Assembly: GCA_028288775.1 (NCBI GenBank)
Contig: JAQGHP010000325.1
Coordinates: 1 to 24,275 of the forward strand
DNA length: 24,275 nucleotides
From: Phycisphaerales bacterium
GTDB taxonomy: Bacteria > Planctomycetota > Phycisphaerae > Tepidisphaerales > Tepidisphaeraceae
Direction: 5' to 3'
The notes beneath the pieces are model-generated. The model was given only the letters and a program-made list of their open reading frames with translations, was not told the DNA's origin and searched no databases. Shown one piece after another: positions 14,873 through 22,638 of the stretch (its first letter is position 1; each line of letters opens with the position of its first letter). A program made the translations under genes and the position numbers.

Positions 14873-17227
14873 TTGTGGCCGATTGCTTCTGCCGAAAGAG
14901 TTGATATTATTTTCTCCAAATGGGTCCATTGGGTGAGAACAAACATTGAAATTCTAGAACCAGATCGCACTCTGACTTTGGGGGTACTCGTGCCGACACC
15001 AGGGCTGATAGACGCCTCGCTCTCTTCGAATGCACGGGTGCCGGGTGGTGCCCTTTCAGCAACTGCGCTGGCAGTAGTCGTAATAGGTATCGTTGGAGTT
15101 CTTTGTGCGAGCGCTCGAGCGGATACGACTGACACCTGGAGTGGTGGCATTGGAAGCTGGGAATCAAACTTCAAATGGTCAAATGGACTTCCAAATAATG
15201 GGCACCCCACGGGTTCAAAATACGATGTTGTTATCGACGGGCAGCCGAGTCTTGCTTCCAATGTGACCGTAGTGACGTCGGTGGCGGTCAGCGCCCTGCA
15301 ACTTGATTCCGGGGATATACTGAACCTGAATGCAGGCTCTCAATTGACAACGTCGACACTGTCGAACGCAGGGACAATCTTTGCAAATGCGGGCGGGCGT
15401 TTCAGTGCCTCATCTCTACAGTCGGCCGCGTCCTTCAATGGCCGGCTTGTTGCCAACGGTGGGGCCATCACCGTCTTGGGCACATATACCGTCGGTAGCA
15501 ATCAAGCAATCTCGCTCCAGAATGGCGGGGTGGTCACTCTTGGAGTTGTGAACACGAATGGCTACGGCATCAATGTGCCATCGGGGTGCTCGCTGACGGC
15601 ACAAGGTTTGACGAATGCAGGCGGGACAGTTCAGGGCAGCGGACTTGTAACTTTGAACTCTCTTACAAATTCGGGAGGTCAGTTGCAATTCGCCGGGAAT
15701 GCTGTCGTTGGTACTTACGGCGGCTTCAGCGGGGTCTCCCTCAACAATGTCGGGGGTTCGGTTTCGCTGAGCGACAATGCGTCATGGAGCATCCAAGACA
15801 GCACAACGGTAAGCGGCGGGACATGGAGCACGAGCGGTAGCGCGGCCTTCAATGCGCAGGGAATCTACTGGTATGCGGCCCCGCATTTCAGCGATCTCAC
15901 GCTGAATGGCACATTAAACGCTGGCACAAACGTGTGGTTCGGAGGGACAATATTGAACAATGGGGTTATCAACCTGAATGCGGGATACCAATATGCCGCC
16001 GGTAGCACGCTCGTCCTCAACGGATCGGGCACGATTAATGTGTCGGGTAATTTTGAACCGGGGTTATCACCTCCGGTAAACTTAAAGATTGTCAATCAGG
16101 GGAATACCATCCAAGGGGCTGGATATTTCAATTACAACGTAGGCGGAGCTATTTCGACGGTCCAAAACGACGGTATCATACAAGCATTGCCAAATTCATC
16201 CGATCCAAATGGCCGGTTTGCGGTCGGTGGGAATATCGTACTCAATCAAGCCGATGGTGTTCTCCGGGCAACGTCAGGCTCCAATTTGTACATTCGAACA
16301 GCGCAGTTCACAAGTACCGGAATTATTGATGTGAAGGCCAATGCGACGATGCAGATAACGGGCTATGACATCAATAGCACTGCGGCGGCCACTTCCATTG
16401 AAAATGCGGGTATTTTAAACTTCAACCAGATCACTGCCTCCGTTGGCACAATAACGGGAGGAAGGCTGTGGGTCAACGGTTTCGGGGCTGTGACGCTGGG
16501 AAATATGAACGTGAGTGCCTTGCAACTCGATGGTCCGGGGACAGTTATACTTCAGCCTCAGACGCCCGGTACATTAATTACCTTAGGCACTTCGACTCCC
16601 CGGATGTTTCCCACTAACGTCATGAACTCTCTTTCAATTACGAATGGTGGTGGCGTGGATGTGACGAATACCGGATTCGTTGTGAACTATGACGCAAATT
16701 TGGATCCTATATCATCTATAGGCTCCTACATTAAACTCGGTTACAACCATGGTGCTTGGTCTAATGCCGGAAGCTGGCGATTCAGCGGGGTGACCAGCTC
16801 ATTCGCAGCGACAAATCACGCCTATGGAGTGGGTTACGCTGACAGCGCCGAAGGAGTCGTGTCAGGGCTGCCGGCGGGAAGTATCTTAGTCGAATGCGCG
16901 CTTTACGGCGATACGAACATGGATGGCGTAGTCGATTTTGCGGATTTGTTAAACATCGCAAGCCATTCCGGCGGTGGCGTTACCGATTGGGCTGCCGGAG
17001 ATTTCAATTATGACGGAGTGACAGACGTCTCTGACCTAGTATTGATGGCGGAAAACTTCGATCAGACGCTGACGCCCCTGCAAAGAGAACAGTTGCCGGC
17101 GCCTTTCCTCCAGCAGTGGGATAGCGCCACGGCTGAAAATCCTGAGCCAGCGTATGGTGTCGCGTTCCTATTGAGCGGGTTGGCAGGCTTATCTTTTCGA
17201 AATCGGACCCGTAACCGCAGTTTTTAG
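14873..17227 (+). CDS. Secreted beta-rich surface protein with dockerin and PEP-CTERM-like anchor, 745-784 aa
   Basis: Long low-complexity beta protein rich in Gly, Asn, Ser and Thr, with irregular repeats of the LTNAGGTVQGSGLVTLNSL kind, which suggest a right-handed beta-helix. Residues here are counted from the GTG at 14990. Near the C-terminus are two calcium-binding dockerin half-repeats, GDTNMDGVVDFADLLNIA (640-657) and GDFNYDGVTDVSDLVLMAEN (670-689), then PEP (718-720), a hydrophobic stretch and a basic tail FRNRTRNRSF: a PEP-CTERM-like sorting signal for exosortase. Dockerins normally bind cohesins; in this group the partner is unclear. The start is uncertain: the frame opens with TTG at 14873, but the secretion segment (TALAVVVIGIVGVLCASARA) fits better with a GTG at 14990 preceded by GGGGG. 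The DNA is clearly poorer in G+C than its neighbours, suggesting different ancestry or relaxed codon use. Confidence 0.8.
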   Translation: MWPIASAERVDIIFSKWVHWVRTNIEILEPDRTLTLGVLVPTPGLIDASLSSNARVPGGALSATALAVVVIGIVGVLCASARADTTDTWSGGIGSWESNFKWSNGLPNNGHPTGSKYDVVIDGQPSLASNVTVVTSVAVSALQLDSGDILNLNAGSQLTTSTLSNAGTIFANAGGRFSASSLQSAASFNGRLVANGGAITVLGTYTVGSNQAISLQNGGVVTLGVVNTNGYGINVPSGCSLTAQGLTNAGGTVQGSGLVTLNSLTNSGGQLQFAGNAVVGTYGGFSGVSLNNVGGSVSLSDNASWSIQDSTTVSGGTWSTSGSAAFNAQGIYWYAAPHFSDLTLNGTLNAGTNVWFGGTILNNGVINLNAGYQYAAGSTLVLNGSGTINVSGNFEPGLSPPVNLKIVNQGNTIQGAGYFNYNVGGAISTVQNDGIIQALPNSSDPNGRFAVGGNIVLNQADGVLRATSGSNLYIRTAQFTSTGIIDVKANATMQITGYDINSTAAATSIENAGILNFNQITASVGTITGGRLWVNGFGAVTLGNMNVSALQLDGPGTVILQPQTPGTLITLGTSTPRMFPTNVMNSLSITNGGGVDVTNTGFVVNYDANLDPISSIGSYIKLGYNHGAWSNAGSWRFSGVTSSFAATNHAYGVGYADSAEGVVSGLPAGSILVECALYGDTNMDGVVDFADLLNIASHSGGGVTDWAAGDFNYDGVTDVSDLVLMAENFDQTLTPLQREQLPAPFLQQWDSATAENPEPAYGVAFLLSGLAGLSFRNRTRNRSF

Positions 17228-17251
17228 GATAACAATCTCTACAGAGCCTGA

Positions 17252-17534
17252 ATGCGTAATAACTTCCCGCGATGCGCGTTCGCGGCGGCATTCTTATTCG
17301 CAGCACCGCTTTTCGCCGACGACTTTCGGAATCTCGGTTCTTCCCAAGGCACGTCCTATCGGACGCCGAGCGAAAATTTAAAAAGGCTTCATGCCGCCGC
17401 AGTCCCAATTCTATGATGGAGGCGTTTCGGTCGGCGGTATCAGCTTCTCTTCCGTGGCGGCACCTGAGCCAGGGGCACTTATGATCGCGATCCTGCTGCA
17501 GCATTATCGGTGCGAGACTCCTTCTCATAGGTGA
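17252..17534 (+). pseudogene. Remnant of a second PEP-CTERM protein gene (frameshifted and mostly deleted)
   Basis: An ATG at 17252 starts a convincing signal peptide (MRNNFPRCAFAAAFLFAAPL) that continues for 54 codons to a TGA at 17414-17416. In another frame, from about 17382 to the TGA at 17532, the DNA encodes GGVSVGGISFSSVAAPEPGA followed by a short hydrophobic run, which is the start of a PEP-CTERM anchor (Pro-Glu-Pro, then membrane segment), although the usual basic tail is degraded. Together this looks like the two ends of a small secreted PEP-CTERM protein whose middle is lost and whose frame is broken. An alternative is a chance signal-like ORF beside a chance PEP motif. It follows the dockerin/PEP-CTERM gene by only 24 bp and shares the same lower GC content. 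Confidence 0.45.
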
Positions 17535-17693
17535 TGGTCACAAGGACGGTTTCCCGCCGACTTTCGCGTTATTCGCCCGCGCTATTCTTATACCCGCGCG
17601 TTATCTCCACCCCGTTGCTGCCCCGACCGTTTACAATACTCCCGTTCGTTTCATTTCCGCGTTCGCCTCGGCGGGCGCATGGGAGGAACACCT
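17535..17693. other. Gap without recognisable gene
   Basis: I see no coding sequence, hairpin terminator or convincing promoter hexamers here. A TTTACAAT at about 17630-17637 could be part of a -10 region for the membrane-protein gene, but no -35 box stands at a suitable distance. Confidence 0.4.
17681..17687 (+). promoter_or_regulatory. Shine-Dalgarno site of the membrane-protein gene
   Basis: GGGAGGA lies 6 bases before the ATG at 17694 and decides between this start and an in-frame ATG at 17679, which overlaps the site itself. Confidence 0.7.
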
Positions 17694-18593
17694 ATGAAGG
17701 GCAGCATTGCAATGATCGCAGACACGGCGCATTTGTCCGTACTGGCAACCGAGGAGCGCCCGGCAACGCAGGCCGTGGCCCACCGTGTAGGCCATTCCCC
17801 GCACGGACTTCGGCGGCTCTTGCAGTTCGTGCTTTGGGTGGTTTCCGGGTTCGGGTTGCTCGGGTTGTTTGGTCGACGCAGGCATTACAAGGTGCAGGAG
17901 GTGGTGGTCTATTCGATGCACCGCGGGTTCTTTCTTTGGGCGCTCATCTTCACCGGCTTCGTCGGGGCGGCGGTCGTGCATCGCTGGCCGGGGGCGGCGG
18001 TGGCGATGGGGTGGGTGTACGTGTGGGTACTCGTCTACACGTTTCTCACCGTGCTGTTTGACGTGAGCATGGCGCGCGTCATCTTGTGGCTCGGGATTTT
18101 CGCCTTCGGGTGGCTGGCGTCGAAGTACCTGGAAGAGCTTAAGCACTGGCAGGTGCTTTCGCCGGTGATGGTGTTCCTGCGCGGGTTGCGGCCGGCCCTC
18201 AACCCGGGATTTGCACTGGTGCTGAGCCTTTTCCTCACGGTGCCGTGGGTGGGGGCGCTGTTCGCGTCGTTCACCAATGGCCGCAAGCGCATCACGCCCA
18301 ACGAGATCGGCGAGTGGTTCCTGGGTGACGGCAGCGAGCTCACCGACCGCTCGGGCCTCAAGTTCCGAACCCGCTACCGCGACCTGTTGGAAACCTGGCT
18401 CGGGTTCGGCTCGGGCGACCTGGTCGCCCTCGACAACAGCCACAACGTCGTGAAGCGATGGGAGAACATCCTCTTCCTGTTCTTCATGTGGGGCCGCCTC
18501 GACGAGATCCTGCACCAGCGCTCGGCGGTGGTGGACAACGCGCCGGACGACCCGGTGGAGGTCGAAGATGCACGGCAAGGCAAGGAATCCTGA
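17694..18593 (+). CDS. Polytopic inner-membrane hypothetical protein, 299 aa
   Basis: Family not recognised. Five hydrophobic segments are visible at about 42-60, 79-97, 102-124, 128-145 and 171-192, followed by a ~105-residue hydrophilic C-terminal domain. The N-terminal 40 residues are polar, with no cleavable signal. The arginine-rich turn GRRRHYKVQEV after the first segment suggests that this loop is cytoplasmic; on that basis the C-terminal tail would lie on the same face only if one segment does not cross, so topology is unsettled. The tail contains ITPNEIGEWFLGDGSELTDR and a second, weaker hydrophobic stretch (NILFLFFMWGRLDEIL, about 258-273). It has no transporter or kinase motif I can name. 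A strong Shine-Dalgarno supports the start. The gene stands alone, convergent with the aldolase gene, with a hairpin-forming repeat between them. Confidence 0.72.
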   Translation: MKGSIAMIADTAHLSVLATEERPATQAVAHRVGHSPHGLRRLLQFVLWVVSGFGLLGLFGRRRHYKVQEVVVYSMHRGFFLWALIFTGFVGAAVVHRWPGAAVAMGWVYVWVLVYTFLTVLFDVSMARVILWLGIFAFGWLASKYLEELKHWQVLSPVMVFLRGLRPALNPGFALVLSLFLTVPWVGALFASFTNGRKRITPNEIGEWFLGDGSELTDRSGLKFRTRYRDLLETWLGFGSGDLVALDNSHNVVKRWENILFLFFMWGRLDEILHQRSAVVDNAPDDPVEVEDARQGKES

Positions 18594-18658
18594 GGCACAG
18601 GCCTCTGGAGTCTGCGACACGACGGATCATCCCTCGACGTGTCGGTCAGAGCGTTTCT

Positions 18659-18699
18659 CCCTCTCCCTCGTGCTCGGGGGATGCTCGGGGGAGAGGGCC
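18659..18699. repeat. Single-arm copy of the palindromic repeat (copy C), probable two-way terminator
   Basis: CCCTCTCCC (18659-18667) pairs perfectly with GGGAGAGGG (18689-18697). The sequence matches one arm of the 140-bp repeat at 8026 and 23751, except that the loop block TGCTCGGGGGA/TGCTCGGGGGA is duplicated in tandem. It lies between two convergent genes and its last base is within the stop codon of the minus-strand aldolase gene, so it could end transcription from both sides. No U-tract is seen. Confidence 0.6.
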
Positions 18700-19748
18700 T
18701 AAAGCCACGAACTCAAATTCTCCGCGACGAACGCATCATCATTCTGCTCCGGGTACGCGGCATACACGCGATCGATTTCCTCTCGCTGCCCGGGCGAAAG
18801 CACCTCCGCGGGATCGAGGCACCAGGTTCCTTCGAGCAAACCCTGGCGGCGGAGGACTTCTTCCACGCCGGGGATGCAGCCTTTGTAGCCGTGGGCAGGG
18901 GCGAAGAAAGCGGCGTTGGCGGCCGTGACGGCGACGGCGCGGGCGAGCCAACTCGCGGAAATCGTGGCGGTCACTTCCGCGCCCAGGGGGACGGCGCGGT
19001 GAATCTCCTCGAGCAGCTCAACCGCCCGGCGGGTCCACACGGCCCAGTGGCCCAGCAAACCGCCGACGATACGCACGGTTCTCCCCGCGAAAACATGGGG
19101 CGTCAGAAGGTCGGCGACGATTGCATCATCGTTGCCGGTGTAGAGAGCGATATCGTTCCTGCCTGACTCGGCGAGCGCACGCACCACATCCAGCGTCTGG
19201 TAGCGGTCGAACGCGGCGATCTTGATCGCCACGACATTGGAAATGTCCATGAATTCCCGCCAGAACGCGTACGAAAGCACCCGCCCGCCCGTCGCCGGCT
19301 GGAGATAGAACCCGACAACGGGAATCACCTCCGCCACCGCCCGGCAATGCGCAAGGAGCTGCGCGTCGGTCGCATCGCGCAAAGCGCCCAGGCCCAGCAG
19401 GCCGGCGTTGTAGCCGAGGGATCGCGCCAAGGCCGCTTCCGAGACCGCCTGCGAAGTGGGGCCGATCACGCCGGCGATTTTGACGAACGGGCGCGGCCGT
19501 TTGGCGAGGTCATCGTCCACGGTGCGCGATGCCAGCTCCAGCACCGGCCGCAGCAGCCCGTGCCGAGGCTCGCGGATCGCGAACTGCGTCGTATGCACCC
19601 CCACCGCCACGCCGCCCACGCCCGCGGCAAGGTAATAGCGCGTCAGCGCCCGCTGGCGGCGCTCGTCGAATTTGCGCGCGCTGTTCAGGGCGAGCGGATG
19701 CGCAGGGATCACCTGCCCGGCAAGAAGGTGTTTGCGAAAGTCAATCAT
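18699..19748 (-). CDS. Dihydrodipicolinate synthase-family aldolase/lyase, 349 aa
   Basis: TIM-barrel class I lyase of the DapA/N-acetylneuraminate-lyase superfamily. The Schiff-base lysine is Lys176 in NVVAIKIAAFDRY, and the catalytic tyrosine is Tyr148 in VVGFYLQPATGG, spaced as in the family (28 residues, as for Tyr133 and Lys161 of E. coli DapA). The strand that carries GTTGE in true DapA reads GVGGVAVGVHTTQF (43-56), and the product is ~55 residues longer than DapA, with a long C-terminal extension, so it is unlikely to be the lysine-pathway enzyme; a sugar-acid or keto-acid aldolase is more plausible. GAGGAA 5 bases before the ATG supports the start. The enolase-like gene ends 210 bp upstream on the same strand, with a repeat in between, so cotranscription is uncertain. 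Its 3' end touches the copy C repeat. Confidence 0.85.
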   Translation of the reverse strand: MIDFRKHLLAGQVIPAHPLALNSARKFDERRQRALTRYYLAAGVGGVAVGVHTTQFAIREPRHGLLRPVLELASRTVDDDLAKRPRPFVKIAGVIGPTSQAVSEAALARSLGYNAGLLGLGALRDATDAQLLAHCRAVAEVIPVVGFYLQPATGGRVLSYAFWREFMDISNVVAIKIAAFDRYQTLDVVRALAESGRNDIALYTGNDDAIVADLLTPHVFAGRTVRIVGGLLGHWAVWTRRAVELLEEIHRAVPLGAEVTATISASWLARAVAVTAANAAFFAPAHGYKGCIPGVEEVLRRQGLLEGTWCLDPAEVLSPGQREEIDRVYAAYPEQNDDAFVAENLSSWL

Positions 19749-19851
19749 TAGGGTTCCTCGTTTGTCACGAATGCTACCGTCATCGCGTTCTACCGGCCAC
19801 GCCTTCTAAACGTTTCCATTGAACATCGCCTGCCCGGATTCGAAGAGGAGT

Positions 19852-19942
19852 TGAACGCCAGGACGCCAACGTCGGAAATGCAGAAAAGTCGGGGGATACC
19901 TCAGCGTCTCGGCGACTCGGCGTTCGATTCCGCAACGAGGAC
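19852..19942. repeat. Small inverted-repeat element, family 2, copy a
   Basis: Begins TGAACGCCAGG and ends GCGTTCGATTCCGCAACGAGGAC. Both ends closely match a longer element at 22298-22520 in the same orientation. The outer parts are imperfect inverted repeats (GAACGCC...GGCGTTC). It fills most of the gap between the aldolase start and the enolase-like stop and encodes nothing. Confidence 0.5.
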
Positions 19943-19958
19943 GGGTCAGAAGTGCTCG

Positions 19959-21233
19959 TTAGCATGACCGCGGCCAGGGGGCGAGCGGGAGTTGGGATTC
20001 GGATTCTATCGCGAGCAGGCGGTTGTATTTGCTCAGGCGCTCGGAGCGGGTGATGGAGCCGACTTTGATCTGGTCGCCGGACCAGCCGGTGGCGAGGTCG
20101 GCGAGCCAGTCGTCTTCTGTTTCGCCGCTGCGGGCGCTGACGGTGACGGACCAACCCGCCGACCGGACCAGCGACAGGGCGGCGGCGGCTTCGGTCAGGG
20201 TGCCGATTTGGTTTACCTTCAGGAGCAGTGCCGTGGCGGATCGCGTTTCGATGGCCTGGCGGATGCGCTGGGGGTTGGTGCAGAGTAAATCGTCGCCGAG
20301 CACCAGCGCCCGGTCGCCGACCTTTGCGCGCAGCAGCGGCCAATGGTCCCAGTCGTCCTCGGCGAGGCCGTCCTCCACGCTGAGAATCGGATAGCGGTCG
20401 AGCCAGCGGACGATCTGCTCGATCATCTCCCCGCCCGTAAGCGGGGCGGCGCCCAGGTAGTAGCGGCCGCCTTGATAGAAGTGGCTCGACGCCACGTCCA
20501 CCGCCAAACCCACATCTTTGCCGGGCGCGAACCCGGCGGCGTGGATCGATTCGACTGCATCTTCGAGCATCGCATCAATACTGGGGAAAGGCGGGGCGAG
20601 GCCCCCTTCATCCGCGACCAGCGCACGCGAGCCGTACTTGGCCGCGGTCAGGGCGACCGCCGCCTGGTAGACGGCGTAGGTGGTGGAAAGGGATTCGTCG
20701 ATCGACGCGGCGCTTAGCGGGACGACGAGCACGTCCTGGATCGGAACCTGCCCCCCGGCGTGCTTGCCGCCGCTGAAAAGATTTACCGTGAGGCGGGGAA
20801 GCGTTCGCGGCGATTGCCCCAAGAGATGCGCGAAATGGCGGTAGAGCGGGATGCCCTCAGCCTTCGCGCACGCCCGCGCGAAGGCGATCGACACGGCGAG
20901 AATCGTGTTCGCGCCCAGCCGCGATTTGTCAGACGTGCCGTCGAGGGCGAGGAGCGCTTCGTCGAGATGCTGCTGGCTCGGCGTCTCGTGCCGGGCGAGG
21001 GCTTGGCGGATGGGGCCGTTGACGTTGGCCACCGCTTTCTTGCAACCGAGGCCGCCGTAGCGGGACTTATCGCCATCGCGCAGTTCCATCGCCTCGGCCT
21101 TGCCCGTGGAAGCGCCTGAAGGCACGGACGCCCATGCGGAAGCGCCGCCTTCGAGCCGGCAGCAGACCCCCACCGTCGGCCTGCCGCGGCTGTCGAGGAT
21201 TTCGAGGGCGGAGAGATGTTCGATCACGGGCAT
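19959..21233 (-). CDS. Divergent enolase (phosphopyruvate hydratase family), 424 aa
   Basis: Full-length enolase fold. Conserved: the substrate loop PSGASTG (38-44) and EAMELRDGD, His158 in GGKHAGG, Glu209 in DEGG, the metal ligands Asp246 (AVDVASS), Glu287 (SVEDG) and Asp314 or 315 (GDDLL), catalytic Lys339 in LLKVNQIGT, and Lys390 in IKVGSITRSERLSKYN. Not conserved: SHRSGETED reads SARSGETED, so the phosphate-contacting histidine (yeast His373) is Ala367; the QEF glutamate (yeast Glu168) is Asp167; AASEF reads ASSHF; and the NGGAHA loop is SGGKHA. With the general base and metals kept, it could still dehydrate 2-phosphoglycerate, but it may be a paralogue with a changed substrate or activity. 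A second, canonical enolase would be expected elsewhere in the genome. CGGAG about 8 bases before the ATG supports the start. Divergent from rsmH. Confidence 0.88.
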   Translation of the reverse strand: MPVIEHLSALEILDSRGRPTVGVCCRLEGGASAWASVPSGASTGKAEAMELRDGDKSRYGGLGCKKAVANVNGPIRQALARHETPSQQHLDEALLALDGTSDKSRLGANTILAVSIAFARACAKAEGIPLYRHFAHLLGQSPRTLPRLTVNLFSGGKHAGGQVPIQDVLVVPLSAASIDESLSTTYAVYQAAVALTAAKYGSRALVADEGGLAPPFPSIDAMLEDAVESIHAAGFAPGKDVGLAVDVASSHFYQGGRYYLGAAPLTGGEMIEQIVRWLDRYPILSVEDGLAEDDWDHWPLLRAKVGDRALVLGDDLLCTNPQRIRQAIETRSATALLLKVNQIGTLTEAAAALSLVRSAGWSVTVSARSGETEDDWLADLATGWSGDQIKVGSITRSERLSKYNRLLAIESESQLPLAPWPRSC

Positions 21234-21257
21234 GGATGGGCTCCGATTTGCCAGGGA

Positions 21258-21286
21258 ATTTTCACCACGGATGTCTGTACTACAAT
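21258..21286 (+). promoter_or_regulatory. Possible promoter for rsmH in the gap divergent from the enolase-like gene
   Basis: TACAAT (21281-21286) resembles a -10 box, with a weak TTTTCA (21259-21264) 16 bp upstream. The 113-bp gap is noticeably AT-rich compared with its surroundings, as expected for a divergent promoter region. Weak support only. Confidence 0.3.
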
Positions 21287-21346
21287 CTTATTGTTTTCAC
21301 GACAAGATAACGCGTGACCCGCACGTGCATCCTATCATGGTTCCCT

Positions 21347-22270
21347 ATGTCCCTACCGCCCCGTGCTCCGCGTGATGTTCGGCATGTGCCGGTGCTTTTG
21401 GCCGGCGTGTTGGCTGCGATCGATCCACGGCCGGGGAAGACGGTTGTGGATTGCACCGCCGGGCTCGGGGGGCATTCGGCCGAAATGCTGCGCTGCGTGA
21501 CACCGGGGGGGCGGCTGATCGCGCTCGACTTTGACCCGGCGAATCTCGAACTCGCGCGGGCGAAGCTCGCGCCCCTCGGCGGGCGGTTCGACCTCTTTCA
21601 TTCCAACTTCGCCGCCCTACCGACGATTCTTGCTCAGGCGGGCGTGGAGAAAGTGGATGGCGTCCTGGCCGACCTGGGCGTCGCCAGCCCGCAGATTGAC
21701 GACCCCACCCGAGGCTTCTCCTACCGCGCGAGCGGCCCTCTCGACATGCGCATGGACCCCACGCGCGGGCGGCCCGCATCCACCCTCGTTAACCGGATGA
21801 GCGAGCGCGAGCTGGCCGCCGCACTGTCGGAACTGGGCAACGAGACGGACGCCCCGATGATCGCCCGGCTGATCGTCGAGCGCCGCGCAAAAAATCCGAT
21901 CCTCACCACCGACGAGCTGACCGCGATCGTGTGCGAGGCGCGCGACTTCACGCTCCAGCGAGCCGCGGGGGCCAAGCTTCATCCCGCGGCCCGCACGTAC
22001 CAGGCGCTGCGGATTCTCGTGAATCGGGAACTGGCCAATCTTGAGCGCTTACTTGCGGTGCTTCCGGACGTTCTGAACCCCGGCGGCGTTGCCGCGATCA
22101 TCAGTTTCCACAGCGGGGAAGACCGCCGGGTGAAGGATGCGTTTCGGGAAGGTCGCCGGTCTGGAATCTACGCCGAAACATCCCCCGACCCGATTCTCGC
22201 GACGGAGCAGGAAATAAAGGCCAACCCGCGCTCGCGGTCGGCGAAGCTGCGGTGGGCGGTCAGATCCTGA
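21347..22270 (+). CDS. rsmH: 16S rRNA (cytosine1402-N4)-methyltransferase RsmH, 307 aa
   Basis: S-adenosylmethionine-dependent enzyme that methylates N4 of C1402 in the ribosomal P site. Family signatures are nearly complete: RHVPVLLAGVLAAI at the N-terminus, VVDCTAGLGGHS (SAM motif I), IALDFDPANLELAR, the diagnostic DGVLADLGVASPQIDDPTRG then FSYRASGPLDMRMDP, an inserted helical domain with ARTYQALRILVNRELANLE, and ISFHSGEDRRVKDAF near the C-terminus. Length is normal (about 300-315). The ATG at 21347 is preferred; a GTG at 21314 would add eleven residues not typical of the family. No good Shine-Dalgarno is seen. In most bacteria this gene (mraW) lies in the division and cell-wall cluster; here mraZ, ftsL and ftsI are absent from both sides. 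Confidence 0.96.
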   Translation: MSLPPRAPRDVRHVPVLLAGVLAAIDPRPGKTVVDCTAGLGGHSAEMLRCVTPGGRLIALDFDPANLELARAKLAPLGGRFDLFHSNFAALPTILAQAGVEKVDGVLADLGVASPQIDDPTRGFSYRASGPLDMRMDPTRGRPASTLVNRMSERELAAALSELGNETDAPMIARLIVERRAKNPILTTDELTAIVCEARDFTLQRAAGAKLHPAARTYQALRILVNRELANLERLLAVLPDVLNPGGVAAIISFHSGEDRRVKDAFREGRRSGIYAETSPDPILATEQEIKANPRSRSAKLRWAVRS

Positions 22271-22297
22271 TTTGCCTTTTGAAGATGTCGGAACAAC

Positions 22298-22520
22298 TGA
22301 ACGCCAGGGAAGGCGCGGCTTGGGAATGTGGTTTTTTGCTGCGCCCGCGTCCTTGGACTACTGACGAAACTCGAACGCAGAGACGCCGAGGCGCAGAGGT
22401 AGGAAAGAGAAATACGCGTGCGCACATGGTATCGCGGAGCACTCTGCATTCGAGCCAACGATCCTCTCGGCGTCTTCCTCTGCGCCTCGGCGCCTCTGCG
22501 TTCGATTTCGCAGCGAAGAC
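22298..22520. repeat. Inverted-repeat element, family 2, copy b (34-bp arms)
   Basis: Fills most of the 384-bp gap after rsmH. The arms 22366-22399 and 22477-22510 are inverted copies with about 31 of 34 pairs matching, built from AACGCAGAGACGCC and GAGGCGCAGAGG units. Its outer ends (TGAACGCCAGG and TTCGATTTCGCAGCGAAGAC) recur in the 91-bp element at 19852-19942. No protein is convincingly encoded. Confidence 0.7.
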
Positions 22521-22638
22521 AACCAAGCATGTCACAGTAGACAGGTTGCGACAACCGCTCCCTCCGCGGGCTTTGGTCGGTGGGCTGGCCCGGGGCTTGA
22601 CGCTATGGATCGCGCCACTACAGTCGCGGGAGTTTTCC

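Noticed and set aside
17531..18061. Plus-strand 176-codon frame overlapping the membrane-protein gene
   Set aside because: It overlaps a better supported gene with a strong Shine-Dalgarno, and its translation is Arg/Gly-rich without features.
18639..19166. Plus-strand 175-codon frame over the aldolase gene
   Set aside because: It starts in repeat copy C and runs antisense to the conserved lyase motifs.
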